The position numbers were made by a program, and so were the translations under genes. The notes under the pieces are model-generated. The model saw nothing but the letters and a program-made list of their open reading frames with translations. It had not been told where the DNA came from and did no database searches. Below, piece by piece: positions 56,622 through 64,000 of a stretch of 64,000 nucleotides of DNA; position 1 is the stretch's first letter; each line of letters starts with the position of its first letter. This stretch comes from Halomonas sp. DQ26W (GTDB lineage: Bacteria > Pseudomonadota > Gammaproteobacteria > Pseudomonadales > Halomonadaceae), in assembly GCF_003339685.1 (NCBI RefSeq), contig NZ_QPKI01000017.1, forward strand, positions 1-64,000, in the 5' to 3' direction.

Positions 56622-57721
56622 CCCTGCGTCAGGTCTTCAAGGGCTGGATAGACCACTATTTTTCTGATGAAGAGGCAGTGATCCTGCTGGTGGTGCTGAT
56701 ACTCGGCTTTGCGGTGGTGATTCTGTTCGGTCGCATGCTGGCGCCTTTTCTCACCGCCCTGGTGATTGCCTTTCTGCTGCAAGGCGGGGTCAATGCCATG
56801 ACACGCAGAGGTGTGCCTCATCTGATAGCGGTGATCGTTACCTTCCTGGGCTTCATCGGTATACTGCTGGCGTTGGCCTTCATCCTGATGCCGCTGATAT
56901 GGAATCAGTTGGTAGGTCTGGTTCAGGAAACCCCGCGCATGTTCGCCAGTAGTCAGCGCTGGTTGGGCGACCTGCAGGAGCGCTATCCCACTCTGGTCAC
57001 GCCGGATCAGGTTCAGGAGTGGATCGGGGTCGCCGGGCGCGAGATGACCCAGTTCGGTCAGCGGATGCTGACACTGTCGTTGGCCTCGCTGGGCAATGTA
57101 CTGTCGTTGATAATCTACCTGGTTCTGGTGCCCATCCTGGTCTTTTTCCTGCTCAAGGATCGCGACCAGCTGGTCGCTTTTTCACTCTCGCTGCTACCGC
57201 AGCAACGTACTCTGATGACTCGCATCTGGCATGAGATGGACGACCAGATTGCGAATTACGTGCGCGGCAAGTTCATCGAAATCATCATTGTCGGCACCGT
57301 GACCTTCTTCACCTTCGCCTTCTTCGGTCTGCCCTACTCGGCGTTGCTGGCAGTTCTGGTGGGATTCTCTGTGCTGGTGCCCTATATCGGTGCTGCTGTG
57401 GCGACACTGCCGGTGGCGGCGGTGGCAGGCTTTCATTTCGGGCTCAGCGATCAATTTCTTTATGTCGTGATCGCCTATGGCATCATCCAGGCACTGGATG
57501 GCAATGTGCTGGTGCCGATTCTGTTTTCGGAAGCTGTCAACCTGCATCCGGTGTCGATCATCGTGGCGGTACTCTTCTTTGGCGGTGTCTGGGGTTTCTG
57601 GGGTATCTTCTTTGCCATTCCGTTAGCTACCCTGCTCAAGGCACTGGTCTACGCCTGGCCACGAGGCATCCAGCATTACCAAGCGAAAGAGAGCGCCATT
57701 GAGGAGGGGGTGGAGGAGTAA
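56618..57721 (+). CDS. AI-2E transporter-family (PerM/YdiK) membrane protein
   Basis: The 367-residue protein has about seven to eight membrane helices in the AI-2E arrangement, with SLGNVLSLIIYLVLVPILVF, FAFFGLPYSALLAVLVGFSV, LVPYIGAAVATLPVAAVAGF and FGGVWGFWGIFFAIPLATLL. The family includes TqsA and PerM and sodium/proton antiporters, so autoinducer export is only one option. It follows tusA with overlapping codons and precedes a strong terminator at 57728. Confidence 0.88.
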   Translation: MTLRQVFKGWIDHYFSDEEAVILLVVLILGFAVVILFGRMLAPFLTALVIAFLLQGGVNAMTRRGVPHLIAVIVTFLGFIGILLALAFILMPLIWNQLVGLVQETPRMFASSQRWLGDLQERYPTLVTPDQVQEWIGVAGREMTQFGQRMLTLSLASLGNVLSLIIYLVLVPILVFFLLKDRDQLVAFSLSLLPQQRTLMTRIWHEMDDQIANYVRGKFIEIIIVGTVTFFTFAFFGLPYSALLAVLVGFSVLVPYIGAAVATLPVAAVAGFHFGLSDQFLYVVIAYGIIQALDGNVLVPILFSEAVNLHPVSIIVAVLFFGGVWGFWGIFFAIPLATLLKALVYAWPRGIQHYQAKESAIEEGVEE

Positions 57722-57727
57722 CAAGAG

Positions 57728-57754
57728 GCATCCGCCCGGCATGTGGGCGGATGC
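57728..57754. terminator. Bidirectional terminator between perM and bcp
   Basis: GCATCCGCCC pairs perfectly with GGGCGGATGC around a seven-base loop. It lies between convergent gene ends, so it can serve both. Confidence 0.8.
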
Positions 57755-57760
57755 TGCCGT

Positions 57761-58237
57761 TCAACCGGCGGCATGCATGGTCTGGGCGGCCTGGAGTACC
57801 TCATCGGCATGGCCCGGGACCTTGACGCCGCGCCACTCCCGGGCCAGTTTGCCCTCAGCATCGATCAGGAAGGTACTTCGCTCGATGCCCATGTGCTCCT
57901 TTCCGTAGAGCTTCTTGAGCTTGATGACATCGAACAGCCGGCAGACGCTTTCATCCTTGTCGGATATCAGCTCGAAGTTGAAGGCCTGCTTGGCCTTGAA
58001 ATTTTCTTGGGCACGAATGCCGTCGCGGGAGACGCCGAGAACGACCGTATGGACTTCCTCGAAGTCACGCATCCGGTCGCGAAAGTCGCCGCCCTCGGTG
58101 GTACAGCCGGGCGTGCTGGCCTTGGGATAGAAAAAGAGCACCACTTGCCGACCCTTGAGGTCGGATAAGGTGACGGTCGTATCATTGGTGGCAGTGGCGG
58201 AGAAGCTCGGTGCGGGTTCGCCGATGGCAAGCGTCAT
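57761..58237 (-). CDS. bcp: Peroxiredoxin of the Bcp/PrxQ type
   Basis: The 158-residue protein has the PrxQ pattern PKASTPGCTTEGGDFRDR with the peroxidatic Cys at residue 45. Typical E. coli Bcp has a second Cys five residues later (PGCTVQAC); here that position is Gly, so this is a one-Cys form that would need an outside thiol to recycle. Bcp enzymes reduce organic hydroperoxides in the cytoplasm. The gene ends at the shared terminator. Confidence 0.93.
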   Translation of the reverse strand: MTLAIGEPAPSFSATATNDTTVTLSDLKGRQVVLFFYPKASTPGCTTEGGDFRDRMRDFEEVHTVVLGVSRDGIRAQENFKAKQAFNFELISDKDESVCRLFDVIKLKKLYGKEHMGIERSTFLIDAEGKLAREWRGVKVPGHADEVLQAAQTMHAAG

Positions 58238-58417
58238 GACGGGTATCCTTGGCTTTTGGTAAGGCCCTGATTACACGCAACCCTGCCCCGTCTGTCAAAG
58301 ACACCGGTGCGTGCTGCTGTACAGCCTTCGACCGCCTGAGTACCATTTACCCTTTGCATCGAGGGGCCTGCTGACATTCGGCACCCGAGAGCGGCATGAG
58401 CGGAGAGGAACGAGAGG

Positions 58418-59302
58418 ATGATCACTGGCAGTATTGTCGCCCTGGCGACGCCGATGAAGGTCAATGGCGACATCGACTGGGAGGCGCTGCGCCGCTTGGT
58501 GAACTTCCACCTCGACAATGGCACCGACGGCATTGTCGCGGCCGGCACCACCGGCGAACCCACCACCATGTCGTTTGCCGAACATTTCGATGTGATACGC
58601 ACCGTGGTGGAAGAGGTCAATGGCCGCATCCCGGTCATCGCCGGCACCGGGGCCAATGCCACTTCGGAAGCCGTGGAGCTGTCGCGCTACGCCAGCGAGG
58701 TGGGAGCCGACTATTGCTTGTCGGTGTGTCCTTACTACAACAAGCCGACCCAGGAGGGGCTGTACCAGCACTTCAAGGCGGTGGCCGAAGGTAGCCAGTT
58801 GCCGGTCATTCTCTACAACGTGCCGGGTCGCACCTGTTCGGATCTGTACAACGAGACCGTGCTGCGCCTTGTCGAAGTCGACAATATCATTGGCCTGAAG
58901 GATGCCACCGGCAACCTAGAGCGAGCCGAAGACCTGATCGGTCGTCTCAAGGGGAGCGGCTTCATGCTCTATTCCGGTGACGACGCCACCGCCTGTGACT
59001 TCATGCTGATGGGTGGTAATGGCGATATCTCGGTGACCGCCAATGTCGCGCCCAGGGCCATGCACGAGTTGTGCTCTGCCGCCGTGGCTGGTGATGCCGA
59101 CAAGGCACACCAGATCAATACACGGTTGATGCCGCTACATACCAATCTGGGTATCGAGTCCAACCCGATCCCCGTCAAGTGGGCCCTGAACCGCATGGGG
59201 CTGCTGGAGCCGGGTATTCGACTTCCGCTGACCTGGCTATCCGAGAAGTACCACTCGACCGTGGGTGAGGCCCTGCAACTGGCTGGGGTGACAGACGACT
59301 GA
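58418..59302 (+). CDS. dapA: 4-hydroxy-tetrahydrodipicolinate synthase
   Basis: The 294-residue TIM-barrel enzyme condenses pyruvate with aspartate semialdehyde, the first step of the lysine branch. Markers are [10 protein letters not shown] (Thr pair of the proton relay), [23 protein letters not shown] with the catalytic Tyr, and [11 protein letters not shown] with the Schiff-base Lys near residue 161. It starts the cluster dapA-bamC-MBL-purC, a gammaproteobacterial arrangement. GAGAGGA precedes the ATG at 58418. Confidence 0.96.
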   Translation: MITGSIVALATPMKVNGDIDWEALRRLVNFHLDNGTDGIVAAGTTGEPTTMSFAEHFDVIRTVVEEVNGRIPVIAGTGANATSEAVELSRYASEVGADYCLSVCPYYNKPTQEGLYQHFKAVAEGSQLPVILYNVPGRTCSDLYNETVLRLVEVDNIIGLKDATGNLERAEDLIGRLKGSGFMLYSGDDATACDFMLMGGNGDISVTANVAPRAMHELCSAAVAGDADKAHQINTRLMPLHTNLGIESNPIPVKWALNRMGLLEPGIRLPLTWLSEKYHSTVGEALQLAGVTDD

Positions 59303-59359
59303 CGCTGTGCCCGGACCCGATAACCCGATGCCCTGACTAACACGATGCAAGGTGGACGC

Positions 59360-60328
59360 ATGAATTCTGCGCTGAAATGGATGCCGCTGGTGGCGGTGAT
59401 CGCCCTGGCGACCGCTGGCTGCGCACGCGATGGCTTCTATGATGACCGTAATATCGACTATGTGGAGGCCCAGCGCAGTGCGCCCCTGGCCTTGCCGGAA
59501 GGTCGCAACGTACAGCGTTATCGGGACGCCATGCCGGTGCCAGAGGCGAGCGGCTCATTGCGCTCCATCGAGCGCTTTCGTGCACCTAGCCCCGAGCGCA
59601 TGGTTTCCGGTAGTACGATAGAGCGCGATTACGTCGAGCGGCGCGAGATCGGCAGCGACCGCTGGCTGGTGATAGGCGCAGACCCCGGTGTGGTTTGGCC
59701 TCAGCTACAGGATTTTGCCCGCGCACGTGGTTTGCAGGTCCAGGGCAGTGACGATTCGCGCGGAGTGCTGGAGACCGACCAGGGTCGCTTGAGCGTTCGT
59801 CAGGGGCTGCGGGCGGGTGATAGCGAAGTGCGCTGCGACCAATCGGGCCGCCCGGTAGCAGCCTGCCTGGACGCCCTGGAGCAGCACTTCAGCGCACGCA
59901 CCGCCACTGCCAGTACCGCATCCCTGGCTGGCCAGCAGATCGCAGCAGAAGATCGCCTTCGCTTGGAGCAGCGTAGCGATGGTGAGTGGGTCGTTCAGAT
60001 TCCGTTGGATATCGATCGGGTCTGGGCCGAGCTCAATCATCAGCTGGAGGCTAGCTTCACCGTGGAGGATCGCCGCGAGTTACTCGAACAGAACCCCGAG
60101 CAGCACGACTTCCTGGTCAGCTACATGACTGTGTCCGAGCGTGACCGTGGCATGGTTCAGATCATCATGAGCCCGGATGTGCGCCAAATGCCGCAGGAGA
60201 TTCGCCTTGTGCTTGAGTCCGAAGGGCCCGAGCGGACCATGCTGCGCGTCATCAACGAGAGCGAGCGGCGTTTTACGGAAGGGGATGCCCGCGAGTTGCT
60301 GGAGCGGGTAGCAGGCCTGTTGCGCTGA
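59360..60328 (+). CDS. bamC: Outer-membrane assembly lipoprotein BamC
   Basis: The 322-residue lipoprotein has a signal peptide and lipobox LATAGC, giving the lipidated Cys21. Two helix-grip domains follow (about residues 95-200 and 205-320, with WVQIPLDIDRVWAELNHQL read here as VQIPLDIDRVWAELNHQLE, and SEGPERTMLRVINESERRF). BamC is an accessory subunit of the BAM complex that inserts barrel proteins. I chose the ATG at 59360 because AAGGTGGA lies before it; an ATG at 59345 gives five more residues. The stop overlaps the MBL gene start (TGATG). Confidence 0.9.
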   Translation: MNSALKWMPLVAVIALATAGCARDGFYDDRNIDYVEAQRSAPLALPEGRNVQRYRDAMPVPEASGSLRSIERFRAPSPERMVSGSTIERDYVERREIGSDRWLVIGADPGVVWPQLQDFARARGLQVQGSDDSRGVLETDQGRLSVRQGLRAGDSEVRCDQSGRPVAACLDALEQHFSARTATASTASLAGQQIAAEDRLRLEQRSDGEWVVQIPLDIDRVWAELNHQLEASFTVEDRRELLEQNPEQHDFLVSYMTVSERDRGMVQIIMSPDVRQMPQEIRLVLESEGPERTMLRVINESERRFTEGDARELLERVAGLLR

Positions 60329-61143
60329 TGCCTCAGCCGCCTGCTGCCGACCCGTCACCGGTCGCCCCCCTGTCGGGGCGGCTGCGTTTCGCGTCACTGG
60401 GCAGCGGCAGCAAGGGCAATGCCACCCTGGTGAGCGACGGCGAGGCCTGGGTTCTGGTCGATTGCGGCTTCAGCCTACGCGATACCGAGCGCCGACTGGC
60501 GCGGCTGGATATCCACCCGCGCCAGTTGGATGCCGTGCTGGTGACCCATGAACATGGCGATCACTTGCGCGGCGTGGGGCCGCTTGCACGACGCCATGGC
60601 GTGCCGGTCTACCTGACGCCGGGAGTCTGGCTCTCCGGGCGTCTGGGCGAGGTGCCGAAGCTCCACTGGATCACCCCACAGTCGCGCTTCACGATCAAAG
60701 GGCTGGTCATCGACCCGATCACGGTACCTCACGACGCACGCGAGCCGATTCAGTTCCGTTTCGAGGCCGCCGGCCGCCGCCTCGGGGTACTGACCGACCT
60801 GGGGTATCCCAGCGACCATGTGGCTGAGGCCTTTTACGGCTGCGATGCGCTGATACTCGAATGCAATCACGATCCGCACCTGCTACACACGGGGCCCTAT
60901 CCGCCAATACTCAAGCGCCGCGTGGCCAGTAAATGGGGGCATCTGGCCAACGGCCAGGCAGCTGCTCTGCTTACCCGGCTGGGGCTGGACCGCCTGCAGC
61001 GTATCGTCTGTTCGCACCTTTCCGAACACAACAACCGTCCTGAGCTTGTGCTCGAGACGTTGACGCCACTGCTCGATGGTGACGCCTCTCGTCTGACGAT
61101 TGCCGCCCAGGATCACGGACTGCAGTGGCAGACAATTGTCTGA
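60328..61143 (+). CDS. MBL-fold metallo-hydrolase (YycJ/VicX-like)
   Basis: The 271-residue protein has the beta-lactamase-fold metal motif THEHGDHLRG at residues 72-81, further ligands in LTDLGYPSDH and the ILECNHDPHL and CSHLSEHN loops. Its close relatives are exonuclease-like proteins near YycJ/WalJ and PhnP, some with 5'-to-3' DNA exonuclease activity linked to repair of DNA double-strand ends. It overlaps bamC by one base and precedes purC by 42 bases in a conserved cluster. Confidence 0.88.
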   Translation: MPQPPAADPSPVAPLSGRLRFASLGSGSKGNATLVSDGEAWVLVDCGFSLRDTERRLARLDIHPRQLDAVLVTHEHGDHLRGVGPLARRHGVPVYLTPGVWLSGRLGEVPKLHWITPQSRFTIKGLVIDPITVPHDAREPIQFRFEAAGRRLGVLTDLGYPSDHVAEAFYGCDALILECNHDPHLLHTGPYPPILKRRVASKWGHLANGQAAALLTRLGLDRLQRIVCSHLSEHNNRPELVLETLTPLLDGDASRLTIAAQDHGLQWQTIV

Positions 61144-61185
61144 GAGCCCCTTTTCGGTATGCAATACCCCTTTCTGGAGACCATT

Positions 61186-61899
61186 ATGGAAAAACGTCAA
61201 GAACTCTATGTCGGCAAGGCCAAGTCGGTCTTTGCCACCGATGATCCGGATCGCGTGGTCCTGCAGTTTCGTGACGACACCAGCGCCTTCGACGGCGAAC
61301 GCATGGAGTCGCTGGCGCGCAAAGGCATGGTCAACAACCGCTTCAATGCCTTTATCATGGGCAAGCTGGAGGCAGCAGGCATACCGACCCACTTCGAGCA
61401 GTGCCTCTCCGATAACGAGAGCCTGGTCAAGTCGCTGACGATGATCCCGGTGGAGTGCGTTGTCCGAAATATCGCCGCCGGAGGCCTGGTCAAGCGCCTT
61501 GGCGTGGAAGAGGGGCGCGAACTGACGCCGCCCACCTTCGAGCTGTTCCTCAAAAATGATGCCCTGCATGATCCGATGATCAACGAGTCGTTGGCCGAAA
61601 CCTTCGGCTGGGCCACGCCGGAGCAACTGGCCGAAATGAAGGCGAAGACCTTCAAGGTCAATACGGTGCTCAAGCAGCTCTTCGCCGAGGGTGGCCTGCT
61701 GCTGGTGGACTATAAGCTGGAGTTCGGTGTATTCAATGGTCAGATCGTACTGGGCGATGAGTTCTCACCGGATGGTTGTCGCCTGTGGGATGCCGAGACC
61801 CGCGAAAAGCTCGACAAGGATCGCTTCCGCCAAGGGCTTGGGGGTGTGATTGAGGCCTACGAGGAAGTGGGGCGGCGGATCGGCGTCGACTTTGCATAG
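61186..61899 (+). CDS. purC: Phosphoribosylaminoimidazole-succinocarboxamide synthase
   Basis: The 237-residue enzyme joins aspartate to CAIR in purine synthesis. It has the family length and start ([20 protein letters not shown]) and the motifs [34 protein letters not shown] and [10 protein letters not shown] with the substrate- and ATP-binding residues. The last codons and stop (TTTGCATAG) are repeated once in the following bases as ACTTTGCATAGG, a small tandem duplication just past the stop. A strong hairpin follows at 61978-62010. Confidence 0.96.
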   Translation: MEKRQELYVGKAKSVFATDDPDRVVLQFRDDTSAFDGERMESLARKGMVNNRFNAFIMGKLEAAGIPTHFEQCLSDNESLVKSLTMIPVECVVRNIAAGGLVKRLGVEEGRELTPPTFELFLKNDALHDPMINESLAETFGWATPEQLAEMKAKTFKVNTVLKQLFAEGGLLLVDYKLEFGVFNGQIVLGDEFSPDGCRLWDAETREKLDKDRFRQGLGGVIEAYEEVGRRIGVDFA

Positions 61900-61977
61900 G
61901 CACTTTGCATAGGCGTCAGCCCCCGCCAGCATGACGTGAGCAACGAGAAGGTAATGGCGAAGGTAATGGCGAGGGTA

Positions 61978-62010
61978 ACGACGAAGGGTCCCTGTGGGAC
62001 CCTTCGTCGT
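61978..62010. terminator. Strong intrinsic terminator after purC
   Basis: ACGACGAAGGGTCCC pairs perfectly with GGGACCCTTCGTCGT around TGT. It lies between the convergent purC and trmO genes and may serve both. A tandem copy of GAAGGTAATGGC lies just ahead. Confidence 0.85.
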
Positions 62011-62023
62011 CAACGTGCATTAT

Positions 62024-62782
62024 TCAGGCCGGCACGATGTCGACGACCCGGACGCTGGAGCCTTGCTCGCCGTCATTGACCTGAAAGCGAACGTCAACGT
62101 CACGCAGCCTGACGCCATAGGTTCGTGCTTCGCGCGCCTCGCTTGCCACGCTGTGGTAGGCGGGTCGTGGGTCCTGGGCCAGCACCTGGATGATCAACTC
62201 GCGTAGTGAGGTGCCGTCTGAGCGTGTCGCAAGAATGGCCTCCACGCTGGCCGAGAAGCCCACCGGAAGCCGTGGCGGCGCCTGCGGTGCGAAGCCCGCG
62301 CGGGCTTCAGGGCGTGCTTCCACCCAGGGCAAATAGGGCTTGATGTCGAGTACCGGGGTGCCACTGACCAGGTCGCAGCCACGCAACTCGAGGCGTACCC
62401 CACGGCGAGTATCGATGTCGATCAGTTCCACCAGCGATAGCCCCAGGCGGTTGGGGCGGTGGGTGCTGCGGCTGGCAAAGACGCCGACCCGGGCATTGCC
62501 CCCCAGTCGGGGCGGGCGAACCAGCGGCGTCCAGCGCCGATCGGGACTAAGGTGGAAGAGGAAGGTCAGCCAAAGGTGGCTGAAGTCTTCCAGTCCGCGC
62601 ACGGACAGCGGGTCATCGAAGGGATGTGACAGTACCAGGTTGGCGCTGGCGGCCGGCGCCAGGCCCGGCTGTCGGGGAATGCCGAACTTGTCGGGGAAGT
62701 CACTCACGATATGGCCGATGGGCTGCATCGAGAAGTCGGCATCAGGTTGTGCAGGTGTCATGGTGGTGATTATGCCCACCAT
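62024..62782 (-). CDS. trmO: tRNA(Thr) m6A37 methyltransferase TrmO (YaeB/TsaA)
   Basis: The 252-residue protein has the TsaA/UPF0066 beta-barrel fold: IGHIVSDFPDKFGIPRQPGL, LEDFSHLWLTFLFHLSPD, VGVFASRSTHRPNRLGLSLV and DIKPYLPWVEARPEARAG. TrmO adds the methyl of m6t6A at position 37 of tRNA-Thr. A second domain with RTYGVRLRDVDVRFQV follows. The start is uncertain by about 7 codons, since an in-frame ATG at 62761 is as good. Confidence 0.92.
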   Translation of the reverse strand: MVGIITTMTPAQPDADFSMQPIGHIVSDFPDKFGIPRQPGLAPAASANLVLSHPFDDPLSVRGLEDFSHLWLTFLFHLSPDRRWTPLVRPPRLGGNARVGVFASRSTHRPNRLGLSLVELIDIDTRRGVRLELRGCDLVSGTPVLDIKPYLPWVEARPEARAGFAPQAPPRLPVGFSASVEAILATRSDGTSLRELIIQVLAQDPRPAYHSVASEAREARTYGVRLRDVDVRFQVNDGEQGSSVRVVDIVPA

Positions 62783-62856
62783 TGGCCGCGACGGCGAGCT
62801 TGTGTAATCTGCATGCCGGGCCTAACACTCACAGCAGGAACCACGGGGTGGAAACG

Positions 62857-63384
62857 ATGACAACCAACGACGTGCCATCGGCGCCTGCCCAGTCTCCACG
62901 AATCATCTACCGCCAGGCCATGGCCCGTGACGGGGCCGACCAGGCCGAAGTCTTCCGCCACGCCGTCATGCAGGGGGCGGCGGCCCATTACAGCGTGAAG
63001 CAGCGAGAGGCCTGGGCCAGCTCGCTGCCTCGTGAGGCGAGCGCCTGGGTGGCGCGCCAGGCGCTCTACACGACACTGGTCGCTGCCTGCGACGGGCGTT
63101 GTGTGGGTTTTCTCGAACTGAACGCCCCCGACGCTCATATCGAGACGCTCTACGTCTGGCCCTCCCTGGCACGGCGCGGTATCGGCACGACCCTGCTGGT
63201 CCATGCTGGACGGCTGCTGCTGGAGAACGGGTGCGAGACGACGACTATCGAGGCGAGCTTGACGCTGGCCGACAGTCTGCTCCATCGAGGCTGGCAGGAT
63301 CTTGGCGAGCGGTGGGTGGAGCGTGGTGGTGAGCGTCTTCAGCGTCGACGGCTGGAGAAGCGGCTGGTGGCCGTTGAGACCTGA
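62857..63384 (+). CDS. GNAT-family N-acetyltransferase
   Basis: The 175-residue protein has the acetyl-CoA site LYVWPSLARRGIGTTLLVHA (Arg-Gly-Ile-Gly-Thr) and a preceding strand CVGFLELNAPDAHIE. The N-terminal variant FRHAVMQGAAAHYSVKQREA and WASSLPREASAWVARQAL resemble a family of small-molecule or polyamine acetylases common in Halomonas-type genomes. The substrate is unknown. The ATG at 62857 is the last of several starts in the frame and fits family length. Confidence 0.8.
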   Translation: MTTNDVPSAPAQSPRIIYRQAMARDGADQAEVFRHAVMQGAAAHYSVKQREAWASSLPREASAWVARQALYTTLVAACDGRCVGFLELNAPDAHIETLYVWPSLARRGIGTTLLVHAGRLLLENGCETTTIEASLTLADSLLHRGWQDLGERWVERGGERLQRRRLEKRLVAVET

Positions 63385-63408
63385 TGACGCTGAACAGAGG
63401 GAGGGTGA

Positions 63409-63445
63409 GCGACGCCTTGCGCCCAAAGCGGGGGCAAGGCGTCGC
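63409..63445. terminator. Terminator-like hairpin between GNAT gene and nadC
   Basis: GCGACGCCTTGC pairs with GCAAGGCGTCGC around a 13-base loop whose ends can also pair. It lies between convergent gene ends. Confidence 0.7.
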
Positions 63446-63471
63446 CCAGGCGACTGCGAGGCTCGAGATGG

Positions 63472-64000
<529 letters not shown>

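Overview
The window reads as chromosomal DNA of a GC-rich gammaproteobacterium, most probably a Halomonas-type member of the Halomonadaceae. The clues are the protein style, the conserved order dapA-bamC-(MBL hydrolase)-purC, a LysG/LysE pair, a DddD-type DMSP lyase next to a BCCT carrier, and many one-off accessory genes between housekeeping blocks. No database search was possible, so genus placement is an inference.

Region by region. (1) 1-5.1 kb: a DMSP-use locus. dddD is intact, with the known catalytic Asp at residue 602. The divergent BCCT transporter (dddT-like) is cut after about 166 residues by an insertion sequence that runs off the left edge. Downstream lie nested, decayed insertion sequences (ISL3-type and IS21-type) and the tail of a cupredoxin gene. 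(2) 5.5-20.1 kb: an RlpA-like protein, a giant AsmA-family protein with an internal tandem duplication, a LysG/LysE export pair, a dihydrolipoamide dehydrogenase-like flavoprotein, dbpA, a RIO-type kinase, one copy of a MITE-like repeat, a creatininase, an alpha/beta hydrolase and a YebC/YeeN regulator. (3) 20.2-32 kb: a metal-free M24 (EutD/creatinase-like) hydrolase, a bile-acid/arsenite-type carrier, gene remnants, ada, nfo, a secreted DUF151-PDZ fusion, tesB, tadA and mltF. (4) 32-40.3 kb: purL, scpA-scpB-rluB as one overlapping operon, and two identical tRNA-Lys genes.

(5) 40.3-53.1 kb is an accessory stretch rich in signalling and envelope-stress genes: a Sel1/PG-binding protein, very small membrane proteins, a PAS-GGDEF diguanylate cyclase divergent from a Crp/Fnr-type regulator with a second paralog next to it, DUF883, CsbD-like and PRC-barrel proteins, a CheB-CheR-PAS hybrid sensor with a PAS partner, a FAD oxidoreductase, and decayed DUF3618 and phospholipase D genes. 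(6) 53.4-64 kb returns to housekeeping: nadA, bepA, the second MITE-like repeat, tusA-perM, bcp, dapA-bamC-MBL-purC, trmO, a GNAT acetyltransferase and the 3' part of nadC at the right edge.

How the genes work together: DddD would turn imported DMSP into dimethyl sulfide and a C3 acid, but its adjacent importer is broken here. nadA and nadC make NAD precursors, purL and purC belong to purine synthesis, scpA and scpB to chromosome condensation, and bamC and bepA to outer-membrane protein assembly. The most unusual signals are the IS-broken DMSP carrier, two inverted copies of a non-coding MITE-like element 39 kb apart, the asymmetric DddD halves, the duplicated AsmA core, and the Crp-like twins beside a c-di-GMP enzyme.
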